Assembly: GCA_947652605.1 (NCBI GenBank)
Contig: OX393579.1
Coordinates: 4,588,001-4,652,000 of the forward strand
Reading direction: 5' to 3'
Source of the DNA: Elmis aenea
Lineage: Eukaryota > Arthropoda > Insecta > Coleoptera > Elmidae
DNA: 64,000 bases
Made by a program: the position numbers and the translations under genes. Below the pieces are notes generated by a model. It was not told the origin of the DNA, made no database searches, and worked only from the letters and a program-made list of their open reading frames with translations. This document shows, piece after piece, positions 11,943-23,315 of the stretch. Each line of letters opens with the position of its first letter. The stretch's first letter is position 1.

Positions 11943-12640
11943 TTAAATCGATAGTAATTCATTTAATATTATTATTATCCGTAAGCCTCTTCTACCAGCA
12001 GTGTCGAGGCGATGATTCCTCTCCGCTCTCTTCTGCCAGACGTTTTCTTTCTGAATTGGTTCAATGTCAATCCTTTCTTCCTTAGTGTGTTCACTATTTT
12101 TCCACGTTTTACTGGGTCGTTCGCCTGTTTTTCTCATTCCTATTTCCATCCATATCATTATCACTGTTTTTGTATCTTGAGTCAATATTAGATGCCCGAT
12201 CAGTTGATGGGTTCCAATTATTGTTTCCATTACAATTTTATTGCAAGTTTATTCCTTTTTTATTTATTTAGTCATGAGTCCTTCTCCTGTTAGGTGTGGG
12301 ACTGTTAAGTTGTGTTGTGCTGACGTTTTTTCATGTTTTTCTATCTTGTACTAGCTTTTTTATGTCTTTTTTGCACATGCCTAGAGCTTGTTATTATTAG
12401 TTAAGTATTTTATTGGTTATTTGTCTCATCACAAACACCCAAGATTGGGTGATGTTTCTGTTCTGAATCTTGCTTGGGTATCTCCAATAGTTCTTTCTAC
12501 TTTCGCTCCGATTCTGTCTCCAGTTAGTCTCTCGTAAATTTTTTATGCTGTACTTAGCAGTGCTCCTGTGTTAAATATTTTTAATAACTCGGGTAATAAA
12601 TTATATTCCTGAGGTTTATGAAAATTTTATTCACCGACAG
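11943..12640 (-). pseudogene. Second degenerate LINE fragment, minus strand, with (TAA)n tail
   Basis: On the minus strand from about 12620, frames read NLLPELLKIFNTGALLS, KIYERLTGDRIGAKVE and ARFRTETSPNLGCL, matching the reverse transcriptase block before the catalytic box. The open frame 12230-11943 contains ERPSKTWKNSEHTKEERID and ENVWQKRAERNHRLDTAGRRG, the terminal part of such proteins. Right after it comes GGATAATAATAATATT, a TAA-type tail. Most of the middle is missing, so the copy is internally deleted and dead. It is a different copy from the one at 10.35-11.13 kb. Confidence 0.65.
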
Positions 12641-13269
12641 AATATCATATCATACGTTTCATGTAGATGGCAGATAAAAAATTAAAAGCGTTAAAGCCCG
12701 AATGCATTTGAGCGTGCAATTTCGTTGAATGTGAATTTATTCGGGCACACTTATGATAATAACAACGTACGCTGATATGCAAATTTCAGAGCGGTAGGGT
12801 CCGCGACGTTTAACCAAAACCGAGCAAAGGTAACTCCACTGAACAACATTATGGGATTAATAATATTCATACATTATGTATGTGCTATCCGGGAATTACC
12901 GTATACATATGTACCATTTAGAATTTAGTACAATCCTCGTCTCTCTTCAACGGTTACAGTAGAAGTAATTGAAGTAAAAAGAGACGCAGCCACGTAGATA
13001 CTGTAGCAAATCCACGGTCGTAAAATATATAAATGGAATGAAGGAGAGGATGGGTAAACATCTATGAAGTAATTAAACTTTCCTGCAAATCTAACTAAAT
13101 TTCAAATAAAGGCAAAATGTTTTGCTGCTAAACGAAACAAACACAAACCTTACTTACATAAAGACTGGAAATTTCTATGGGGAATATATAATTGTGTAAG
13201 ATGTCTTACAGATAAAAACCATGTGTACTCAAATTAACGTTTAATTATAATGGTTTAATGAATAATAGA
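12641..13269. other. Non-coding spacer
   Basis: Nothing recognised. Confidence 0.4.
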
Positions 13270-13274
13270 TAGCT

Positions 13275-14985
13275 AGATGACTTTGTTTTGTTATTTTATT
13301 AAGAACGTTGTAACACATAAAACAATGAGGCAAAACTTTAAAGACACGTTGCGCATAAATAACCTTAGACTTCGATGGTCAAAATTATCATTAAACAATA
13401 ATTGTATTAAAAAAAAGTACTTTTTCCAAAATTCTGATACTTTCTGCTCTGCCGAACCTATTACCTATTAAATTAATCACCTCTTACACTACGACGTTCA
13501 GTGCTTTGTTAAATCAATTTTTCTCCGATGCAGGAACCAGCGATTCAAGGAACTACTGATCAGCAGAACTACATAATCCTGTAATGCTGTTACAAGATTA
13601 TCTGTTATTAAATCATTAACATGATTCATAGCCAATGTGTCGAAGATAATTATAACAATATTAATAATGTAATCTAATACAACACCGCAGGTTAGAGGGT
13701 TCGATAACATCTAATATTTAGCATATCTGCGTAATTGTTTTCCTACTGGATCGGTTTAACAAAACGAAACATAATTAAGGATTGTTCCTAAACTCCTTAC
13801 TTAAACAAAATGTTTCTCTTATCTTTACCAGTCTGGTAGGTTTTGGACATTATGATTAACGGCATCTAATTTACGGTATCTCGATTAATCTAATCAATTT
13901 TGCTAAAATATTGGATTCACAGCGGAACAAAAACCAAAAGCAATCTGATATCTAAAGATTAATATGTACCAGTATAAGCCAACCAAATCTAAAAGCTACG
14001 CACAAATGGAAAACGATCAATTTCGCATTTCCTCTATTAGAAGTCACTGTCAGCTCCATTCGTCAACTATTTAGCGTATTCTGTTAGGTAAGTCTCGCAG
14101 ATTAAATGACAAAAGCACTTATCGGAAACGTTATTTCGAGCAATGGCTGTGTTAGCACTAGGTCATGCCATTCGCAGACCCTTTGGCTACAGCTCCGTGC
14201 TAGCTCCACAATTGAATATTCAAGACCGGTTTTTATTTGTACCGTTACGAAGCGTTTAAGTGCGGAAACTAGCATAATAATGAAAATGAGATCCTAAAAA
14301 GCTTTCCATAAAAACGACACTTTAGCAGTTAATATCACATTACAATGACAAAAAAAATCTGTTCAGTAATAACTAGCTATATTAAATTTTAGTCTACATT
14401 ACAAACGGCTATTTCATTTCGATAAAATCTGATACCTGCTGCTCCCCATCCCTGCTTGTAACATTATCTGGGGCAGTGCTGGTTCTGCCATATGTGTAAG
14501 GGCGGCCGAAATAAGGAGGCTGCCACCAAAATCTATTCACTGTTTTTATTCTATCGACATGCATTAATGGTCTGCAAAACCTGCTTCGATGGTAAAATGG
14601 ATGGTTATGAAGCTGAGGGGCATGGATATGAATAACTACCAATTTTAAAATATTTTTTGGACATATTTATTTTTTATTGCATTTTATGAAATGATTTCTA
14701 TTTGATAGATTGTGTTGATATTTTGTTAGCGTTTTTAAAACAGATCTCCCTTAATTCTTGTTTGTGGTATAAACAACGTGTTTACCAAGCTTTAAGGCAA
14801 TTGCTTTCGTTCAAAACTTATTCTTGAAAGTGTACTTTTTAAAACAATTGTGTAATCATAATTTTGTCCATCAAAGTCTAAGGTTATTTATGGTTTGCGC
14901 AACGTGTCTTTAAAGTTTTGCCTCATTGTTTTGTTATTGACAACGTCCTTAATAAAATAATAAACAAAAATATTTAAGCTTCAAT
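13275..14985. repeat. Inverted-repeat element with ~150-bp arms and ~1.4-kb centre
   Basis: The segment at about 13290-13420 (key words TTATTTTATTAAGAACGTTG, CAATGAGGCAAAACTTTAAA, GACACGTTGCGCA, ATAAATAACCTTAGACTT) is repeated as its complement at about 14835-14965. The arms are roughly 90% identical, with a few small indels. The centre (13430-14830) has no recognised coding sequence. Clear terminal motifs and target duplications could not be fixed, so it may be an old non-autonomous transposon or an inverted duplication. Confidence 0.55.
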
Positions 14986-16051
14986 TGATCTGTTTAACAA
15001 AGAGTAAATTCATTGCTGTGTAAATTTTAACCTAGCAGATGGCGATAGCTTCACAAAATAACAATATTTATAAAGGCAAAGAACATCAGGAGGGGTCATG
15101 GCGTTACAGTTTCAACAGAATACTCTCTCGTGAATTCAATTTGTGTCCAAACTTCTCTCAAGTGTCTCCTCCTCAATGCAATATTCATCCTGAAGTGAAC
15201 TTCTTACCTCAGCTGGCTAAATCCAATTTTCCTAATTCATTTTACCGAAGATCTTGCATTTAATTTTTTGTAATATTTTGCGTTGTTCATAGAATCTTAG
15301 GATGTTTTGGTTAAAAATTCATACTCGTTACCGATCGAATCATTGCTTCGGATTTTATTGATTCTTTTACTGTCAGAATCCTAATTTAAACTTAACTAAG
15401 CCGCGAAGTTTGGTGCATGTTTTAGCTGTTTTGTCCCTTTTAACTTCAAAGTAATTTACCTAACTCCTTATACGAAAGAGAATTCATTTGCAGCTTTTGT
15501 CGAAATGTCTCTTTTACAACTTTAGTGGACCTTGTGTTACTGTAATTAAATCCTGAATAACAAAATTAAGGCGTTTTCATAGAGAAACTTGCTTACTAAC
15601 AAACCGTATGTTTGAATGTTTAACCCTATCCGTTTCTTCCGCGGTGGACTTTTTTTTCTTCTCATGCCTACCTCAGTTTTCAGTAAAGCCTTTGTCATTC
15701 TTCAACCTTGTTGTGCCCTCCCTAGACAACAATCTTTGTACTCTTGCCAGTCACTTTATTTTATATCTCCAAAGTATCATTCTTTTTTACACCTCATATT
15801 TCCTGTCCAGGTTTTTAGCATCATCGAGGAACAAATCTTTGCTTCCGGGCACCTTCTTTGACCTAAGCAGCATTATTAGAGCGCCAGCACTTCTACCTTC
15901 TATGGCCAGTCGCTTATTAATTTCATTTTAACCCTCATTTTCATTGACGACTACCGAACAGACTTTTAAGTATAGACTAAAGTTTAAGTTAGAATTCTTA
16001 TAGTAATTAGTTGTTTTAAATAAAATTTACAAATCTATTCCTTGTTTACAG
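14986..16051. other. Non-coding; probably intron of the serotonin receptor gene
   Basis: This stretch precedes an exon acceptor at 16051. No upstream receptor exon (TM1-TM2) could be recognised here or further left. Open frames at 15039-15263 and 15608-15931 show no family resemblance. Confidence 0.45.
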
Positions 16052-17292
16052 ATTAGTGCTAATTGGATCATGGGCCCAGAATTATGCGACATGTGGACAT
16101 CCAGCGATGTTCTCTGCTGCACCGCGTCAATCTTACATTTAGTGGCCATAGCCGTGGACAGGTAATAGAAAAAATTATTCGCTATTCCATACATAGAACC
16201 GTATGAAATTCCTTTTGCAGGTATTGGGCCGTTACAAACGTAGATTACATACACACTCGCAACAGGAACCGCATAGGAATTATGATCGTTCTTGTTTGGA
16301 GCGTGGCCCTAGTGGTATCTATAGCTCCCCAGTTCGGATGGAAGGATCCCGATTACAAGATCCGCATAGAAATAAAAAAGCAGTGCTTAGTTAGTCAAGA
16401 TGTGAGTTACCAAATATTCGCAACGTGTTCGACGTTCTACGTACCGCTGCTCGTTATTCTCGTCCTGTACTGGAAGATATTCCAAACGGCTCGCAAACGT
16501 ATAAGGAGACGAAGAGAACAGAAGAGCCACGCGCTAGATAAATCGACGAAAACCAACAACAACAGTACGGCTTCGAAGCTGTTTCACTCAAAGAGGAAAT
16601 TTTTGAGAATGAAAAAGTGCGCGAACAAAAAGTCTTCCGCTACTGAAGCTCTGATGGCGTCGTTGGTGATGGTGGAAGGCCAGTCCACGACCACGATGGA
16701 AGTGGTCGAGGAGCTCGACGAACAACAAAGCAACGGGCACCAAGAAGAGGAAACCACGGCTTTCACAATATCCAAGCCAAAAGATCAGACAGTGACCGTG
16801 CACAATAGTTCACACATTCCCGTTTCGAATAACGTGTCTCCGGAAAAATCTTCCTCCGCCACGACTAACAATGGCTCTGCCAGCCACCAGAGCCATATAA
16901 GCGACATAAGCCGCGTAGAAATCCTCAACAAAGAGACTCACTTGTGCCCCGCTTCCGTAGACAAACTGGTACCGTCCAAGAGGGACAAAAAGGAAAGTCT
17001 CGAAGCCAAACGCGAACGCAAGGCCGCGAAGACTTTGGCCATCATAACGGGAGCTTTCGTCATGTGCTGGCTCCCGTTCTTCATTCTCGCATTGTTTATG
17101 CCCCTGTGCGAGTCGTGCAACATTAGCGACTACATAATTAACTTCTTCTTGTGGCTGGGTTATTTTAACTCGACGCTGAATCCCGTTATCTACACGATCT
17201 TCAGCCCCGAGTTTCGGCAGGCGTTCAAGCGCATCTTATGTGGTGCGCACGGCCGCGGATCTAGAAACTATCGCTCCGGCAAAATAAGATAA
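16052..17292 (+). CDS. 5-HT1: Insect 5-HT1-type serotonin receptor, last two exons (3' part of the gene)
   Basis: Two exons, 16052-16161 and 16221-17292, joined across a 59-bp GT/AG intron that splits the Arg codon of the DRY motif, give 393 residues. The first exon codes the end of TM2/extracellular loop 1 and TM3 ([19 protein letters not shown], then AIAVDR). The second starts [19 protein letters not shown] and covers TM4, TM5, a long third intracellular loop of about 175 residues, TM6 with CWLPFF (about 17064), TM7 with LNPVIY (about 17176-17193) and a short tail with a possible palmitoylation Cys (FKRILCG) ending NYRSGKIR. The [31 protein letters not shown] and [12 protein letters not shown] blocks fit the Gi-coupled insect 5-HT1 class rather than octopamine or dopamine receptors. 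Exons for the N-terminus, TM1 and TM2 are missing, probably lying upstream beyond long introns. Confidence 0.88.
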
Positions 17293-18457
17293 GACACATA
17301 TAACAAACCTACGGTTACTTTTATAGTTTGCGCCTGTATATAATGTGATGCTTTATAAATAAGGTAGAAAATGCAAAACTATTCCAAATGACGCTACAAA
17401 TGTCTTTCTCCATAATAGTCATATCGCGCTTCGGGGCGTCCGTGGCAGACTTCCGTTTCCATCAAGCTGATTATAAAGTTGGCCGATGCTCCGCTGTCGC
17501 CTATTTAGGAAGTTTGTTTTTATTTTTGAGCTTTTGAATTCATGACCCTGTTACATATTATGGTCACAAAGTTGTTTCGGCGATACGGGCTGTATAATTA
17601 ATTCTATATGTAGGTACTATTCATATTACCCATAAACTTGTTGTTATTGTATAATTATGCCACTAATGTTAATCCTACACATAACTTCCCGTTATCTCTA
17701 TCTTGCAACAACCCACACAAGCTTGTATTAATTACCGTTTCCTATAATTTATTAATTGCAAATAAACAGGTGCTATTTTGCTATTGTTGCAAAATAGTGA
17801 TCGATGGGGAAGTTACAAAGAACTAGGTGTTGTCTCCGAAGAATATACGTTATATAATTGAGCCTATATATACGTATATTGGTGGAGCAAGTCTTTTTAT
17901 TTATTATAATGTTAATAAGCGAATCGCAGGGTGCGCAAAGTACGTAAATATCCTGTAGCAAATATTGTAAATAATTAACTTAATTGACAACTTGTGTATA
18001 TAAAAATTGCTGTACATAAATGACTATATCAGTACTATATAACGTTATACGTAATGAATTTGTTAAAATAAGTTTGCAAACTAGTGTATGTTAGCTTTAA
18101 TTATTTTAAAATGCTTTAACTATTAAATGAACATACATGAACTCGTAATGTGATAAACTGAGAAACACCTACACAACGTATGTTGTGTATGTAGGGTTAA
18201 AAATGCAAAGTAATCTTTTTTAATTCAATGTTCATAAAAATCTGTCAGAAAGTTTTAAGACCCATGCCCATACTTTAAGGAAAATTTATATGTGCGAAAC
18301 ATTTTAGATGTTGAGGTGAAATGTAAACTAATAGTGTAAAAAGTTTGTGCGTTCTTATGGTTAAGTTGGAGTGTACAATAAAGACAATTTACTGTTGGTG
18401 CGTTATTATTAACTTTAAGTTACTATCGAAGGCGCAAAATCTACAAAAGAACTGATA
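17293..18457 (+). other. Probable 3' untranslated and downstream region of 5-HT1
   Basis: The receptor stop codon at 17290-17292 is followed by AT-rich DNA with candidate polyadenylation signals: ATAAAT at about 17356, AATAAA at about 17761 and CAATAAAGAC at about 18378. Which one is used cannot be told from sequence. No other gene was seen. Confidence 0.4.
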
Positions 18458-19863
18458 CAGGGTGATTGAAATTCGAGTTTAAACATGCGGATCTCGCTTA
18501 TTATAATAGTTAAAGTATAGGTTTAAATTTGGCAAAGTTGCTAAATTCGATGCTTATTGATAATATAAAGAAAAATTGGAAATATCTCAAACGGTATCCG
18601 AGAAAATTAGGAAAAACTGGAAAGTCCATTTTTGTAAATCGTTTATAACTCCTTCGGAGTTTGAAATATTTCAAATGTGTAAAAACATTGCCCAAGCAAC
18701 TTTTTAAGCCGAATCGGATGGTGGTCATAAATTTTTTCTAGATCGATTCGTTTTTGTTTTATGACAACAACTTTGTTTTTTTTATGGGCGCAATTTTTAC
18801 TATTTACATAATCAAATAGCATTTATTTTTTGAATTGATTGATGTATCACACATGATATTTTACTTCTTTATTAATCGCCAAATTTAAAAAAAAGGTTTC
18901 AAACAATAACCATTATAAATCGAGTAGGCCGGTGGTTGTAGCTAAATGTTTTTAAAGCCTATTACTTGTCACATTAATAAATTCGTAAAAATGAGCTTTA
19001 ATAACGAAGGTAAACGCGATTTGCTGCGAATTGTTTATACCGTACTCCTAGGTTTTATTATACTTTATCATATGCTTTAAACAAATTTACTTAAGTTTCT
19101 ATTTAACGTACAAGAATAGTGTTTCTTCCGGATCTGTTTGTAATAAAAATGTTTTTTTCTAATTTGCATTTGAAACCTTTCTGCTATATTATCTTCTGGG
19201 TTTGGCAAAAGCCCCGTATTTCTCCAAGTTTCTGTCCAACGTACAAAAATATGTGCGCGATGGTTGTCTTCTGTCTGTACATATTTCTGCATTCTGTTGA
19301 CTTGACAATATAGAATTCATGTTCAATAAATAAAAAATTCGCAGCATATCGCGTTTTTCTTCGTTATTAAAGTTCATTTTTACGAATTCATTAATGTGAC
19401 AAGTAATAGGCTTCTTTCAAAACTTTTAGTTTGTTAATTGGCTGTCATGGAAACAACATAAACTACAATGACCGGCCAAGCTGATTTATGGTGGTTATTG
19501 TTTAAAACGTATTTTTTTAAATTTGACAATGAATAAAGAAGTAAAATACCCTGTGTGATATCTTAATTCTTAATGGATTCAGAAATATAAATGCTATTTG
19601 ATTACGTAAATAGCAAAAATTGCGCCCATAACAAAAAATAAAGTTGGTTGTCATATGAAATATTTTATACGTCAAAGGAGTTATAGACGATTTTCAAAAA
19701 TCGTATTTTCCTCATTTTCTCGGATACAGTGTGAGATATTTCCATTTTCTCTTAGGATTATTAATAGGCACCAAATTTTGCAACTTTGCCAAATTTAAAC
19801 CTAGACTCTAGCTATTATAATAAGCGAGATCCCCATGCTTAAACTCGAATTTTAACCACCCTG
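18458..19863. mobile_element. Foldback element, CAGGGTG family, copy 2, with transposase remnant
   Basis: The left end is CAGGGTGATTGAAATTCGAG after TA (18456-18457). The right end is the complement, ending CACCCTG at 19863, where the TA has become TG. The arms are about 550-600 bp each, and both reach into the start of a transposase gene. On the minus strand 19377-19189 reads MNFNNEEKRDMLRIF and then DRRQPSRTYFCTLDRNLEKY, which matches the DUF4817 N-terminal helix-turn-helix region of insect mariner-like transposases. On the plus strand at about 18991 the mirrored arm again encodes MSFNNEGKRDLLRI. No catalytic domain remains. Confidence 0.75.
19189..19377 (-). pseudogene. DUF4817 (transposase N-terminal) remnant
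   Basis: The 62-codon frame starts MNFNNEEKRDMLRIFYLLN and contains AEICTDRRQPSRTYF and LDRNLEKYGAFAKPRR. Its pattern, Y/C-P/T-D-R-R-x-P-S-R-x-x-F-x-x-L-x-R-x-L-x-x-x-G-x-F, is the DUF4817 signature seen at the N-terminus of many insect mariner-type transposases; the intact transposase at 49497-48451 has the comparable YPDRRHPSRHYFQKL. Only this N-terminal piece is present inside a foldback element. Confidence 0.65.
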
Positions 19864-19974
19864 TGAACTATCTATCTCCTCGTTCTTTGTGTCCAAGCTA
19901 AAAATTTTTTTTTTTTAGCCAACTCGCTTAATGCAAGTTTGAATGGTTTACGATTTAGTTAAAGCAAATTATTT

Positions 19975-20720
19975 TGCTACCTTTTTCGCTTCCACAAGCA
20001 CCCAAAAAATCTATAATTAAATTAGTGGAATGCATGGGAGAAATAGTAAGAAAGTTGTGTAAATGTTGTGAATGTACTTTTTTAATTAAAGCGAATAGTT
20101 TTTATTTTGTGATGTATTGCCGTATGCATATGTACACAACACACGACGTGCGATCTATAGAGAAGTGATCTAAGTGCATTGATATGTAAATTTCATTTTT
20201 GTCGCTTCTGCAACATCCAAAAAGTCTGTAATTAAACTATACTTAGTGCGAGGGTTGGGAAAACGCGTAAAAAAGTTGTAAGTTGTGAACGTACTTTTTA
20301 AATTACAGTGAATAATTTTTATTTTGTGATGTATTACCATATACACACGACGTGCGGTATCTATAGATTAGTGATCTAAGTGCATTTATACGTACGTACA
20401 TTTTCGTGCAGGTTATAAATAAACATTTAAGGTAATTTGTTTAACAAGAAGGGACATTAATGGTTTGTTTTACGACTTTAGCCTACTTATAAAATCATAA
20501 AATTAATAATAATAGTAAATTTGACTTAGAAAGCAGTCCATTACTGCAGATGCAAATTTTATTTTTTCCTTTTTTCTTCACTTCTGCGGGCCTCCACAAT
20601 TTCTAAAAAATCTATAAATTAACTATACTTAATAAAATGGGTGGTAAAACTTGTAAAAAAGGTGTTTTGAAATTGTTTCTCTTTAATCTAAATAATTTTC
20701 GTAAAGGATAAACACAAATA
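19975..20720 (+). repeat. Diverged direct repeats (~215 bp unit, two tandem plus one separate copy)
   Basis: Blocks such as CGCTTCCACAAGCACCCAAA, TCTATAATTAAATTAGTG, GAATGTACTTTTTTAATTAAA, TTTTTATTTTGTGATGTATT and ACACGACGTGCGATCTATAG at 19985-20165 recur in the same order at about 20200-20385. A third, less complete copy (CTTCTGCGGGCCTCCACAAT, AATCTATAAATTAACTATAC) lies at about 20575-20700. Identity is moderate, so the duplication is old. No coding role is visible. Confidence 0.6.
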
Positions 20721-20746
20721 TACCAAATCAAGCGCGTTATCAACAA

Positions 20747-20816
20747 GTCTTACTGGTCTAGTGGTTGCGTGCTATGCTTCGATGCATAGTGTCATCGGTT
20801 CGAATCCGGTCGGCTC
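20747..20816 (+). other. tRNA-like segment (probable SINE head or tRNA pseudogene)
   Basis: TGGTCTAGTGGTT (20754-20766) fits an RNA polymerase III A box, and GGTTCGAATCC (20797-20807) is a perfect B box at the normal spacing. The T arm ATCGG-TTCGAAT-CCGGT and an anticodon-like stem CTATG/CATAG can form. The acceptor ends (GTCTTAC and CGGCTCC) do not pair, so it is not a working tRNA gene. A tRNA-derived SINE is the most likely source. Confidence 0.5.
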
Positions 20817-20944
20817 CAAGTTGCAAAAAAACACTTTGGATGCGGAAGGAATTTAAAAAAAATTGTTTTAGGTCCATCAGGATCGCCGAAATTAGCGACC
20901 CTGATTCGATAAACCAACACCGAATTTCCCGTATAAACCAACAC

Positions 20945-21020
20945 TCAGATTCGAACCGAGGGGTGCTGTAACGATAGGTCCAAAGGACGTACCGCACAAC
21001 CTATCCGGCTATGGCCATCG
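20945..21020 (-). other. Second tRNA-like segment, opposite strand
   Basis: On the minus strand TAGCCGGATAGG (about 21013-21002) resembles an A box and GGTTCGAATCT (20957-20947) a B box. It faces the tRNA-like segment at 20747-20816 across about 130 bp. Between them AAACCAACAC occurs twice (about 20910 and 20935). Cloverleaf folding is poor. It could be the head of a second SINE, inserted head-to-head with the first. Confidence 0.35.
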
Positions 21021-23300
21021 ACTCTTATCTTCGTGTTTAAATTAGCTTAAGATTGCGAGTATGACGTATCTGCAAAACTTGCTCGTCCCAACCTACCGCA
21101 CCCAGTTAGATATCACGTATCGGTCAGAATGGACGTTCGGGGATTATTCGTGTGAAAAATAAATATATCTACATAATATTTAATTAATTTTTGTGCTTTT
21201 GTGTACTTTGAAAATTAGGCCGCCGTTCAATGGATACATAAGATTGATGGAAAAGTTAGCAAGCAAGCTTAACAAAAAGGTAAAATTTTGCAAAATATTT
21301 TATTAAAATCGTCTTTTTGGTACATTCAATGTCACAATACCCAAGATTTTTTTAAGCTTTGGATATCGAAAAACCTTTAATTTGTACAGCAGCATTTAAA
21401 TGCAGCTATTAATTTATTCAGAAACTGTTAAATATGACGGACGAAGTAAAAAAGCGCAGATTGTGTTTTTAAGAATTTGATATAAGTATGTGTGTTCAAA
21501 AAGACCTTTTTCTAAACGTCCACAATGTATAGTTTTCATGTAATTTACGACGGTTATTTTGGCGGCAATAATGGCTTCCAAAAATCTACGAAATTGAACT
21601 TAATTGACTATTGATTCCCATAAGCTAATTTTCTAATTTTATAGATTCGCATTAAAAGTTGTATTGCAACTTTTGCTAATTTCAAGCGCTTGTATTTTTC
21701 CGGGTATAAATTAAGTTAGGAAAATCTTGTGTATTATCGAGGCCTGCCTTTATCGGAATCTGGCCATGAACATTACCTGTTGAGGTTGAGTTTTAAAAGC
21801 TCATCGACACTTGTAGGTTAAACTGTTTGCTTATTTCCTTCTAAATGTTACTTTGAAAATTGGCTTCGTTGTCTGTAACAATTTAAAACGCCACATACAG
21901 GTAGTACACCTATTCGTTGTAAAAATCAATTAAAAGTGCTTTTTATAACCCTTCTCCCTCTTGCTCTTTTATGATTAGGAAAGTTAAATGATTTGAGGGC
22001 TAAAAATTATTATTTAGGGCATTAATAAATTTTCTCCATGTTTTATGAAAACTGTAAAACCGTTGTACTTAATTTGTTTTATGGTGTCGTTTTTCAAAAA
22101 TTGTAGTTAACAAATCTATAATTCGTGTATGTAAGTTGTATATGCTTTACTTTAAAAAAATCTTATAAATAGTTTTAGCATCATAATACTTTAATACTTA
22201 ATTATTCCAATAGCTAAATGTAATAATTCGTTGTAGTTGTAGGTAACCTCTCTGTTATCGCAATTCTGTGTTCAAGTTCATGCTTAAAAATTCCGTTAAC
22301 AGCAAAAAGATTTTCAATGTCATCAATGACTAGATAGTAGACCACACCTTGTTGCATGCAGTCAGTCTTTATCAATTTTTGGTAATGGCGGAGTTACGCG
22401 TCCCGTGGTGTGTTAAGATATTTGTTTTATGTTATTATTTATAATAAATTTTAGTTTGATCGTATCGCTGGCTGATAACTTAAGTTTTAAACATTTTGGA
22501 TATTAGCAGCTGCTCATCTTAAAAAGGTAAAGAACGTATTTTATTGTTTGTTCAGTATAATTTCAGCTACTCAGGAACTTGCAGTAATTTTGTTAATATA
22601 AATTTGTACGCTTTATTCATTGCATTGAGGCAAATATCGCCATAAATGTTTGTAGTTAACTGTTTGAAACTTGTATTGACCAATTTAATTTTAGTACTCA
22701 TACATCAGAAAAGAAAATGTCGGCCCGTGAGTTTTTGTTCCCTAATAGCTGACGCCTCTCTAACATACTACCTTGTTTGTTTCTGTGATTAATATAATTA
22801 ATGTATTAATTTTGATTATTAATTAATAATGCTGTTCATAAAAAGACTCACTAGATAAGCGTAATTGTTTTTAGAAATGTTAAACAATAAAAATATAAAG
22901 GGCAATGCTTGTTAACTACCGAATACACATAAAAACGTTTTAAAATTTTTCCCTTTAATTTTTATTTGTCGATTAAAAGTTTTGCAATCGATTTTATTGT
23001 TTGTAGAAATATTAAACAACATAAAGGCAGTGTATTACGTATTGCAACAAAGAATTAGTTCAAAAATCGTTTATTAAAATCTTAATTTATATGATTTGAG
23101 AGCTATTTTTAATTATTCAAGCCATGTTTAACTTTTGTCAGTAGTTTAAAGGCATTTGCTAGTTCTTTTCTTTTAAAAAATACCATCTTTGCACAATTTT
23201 TTACAAATATTTTTTAATTGTAATTCTACTATTACCGAACACAGGATGAATAATTGTTTTTAGAGAATAAATAACTTGTTTTTGTAGTTTACTGTACGGT
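21021..23300. other. Non-coding AT-rich spacer
   Basis: No gene, RNA gene or transposon was recognised over about 2.3 kb. Confidence 0.45.
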
Positions 23301-23315
23301 TTAAAAACTTGAAAG

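Noticed and set aside
15608..15931. 107-codon plus-strand frame with hydrophobic residues near the 5-HT1 exons
   Set aside because: Checked as a possible TM1-TM2 exon of the receptor, but it has none of the GN, LAxxD or other conserved receptor residues and no suitable splice sites.
20747..20816. Functional tRNA gene
   Set aside because: A and B boxes are good, but the acceptor stem does not pair and the anticodon loop is the wrong size.
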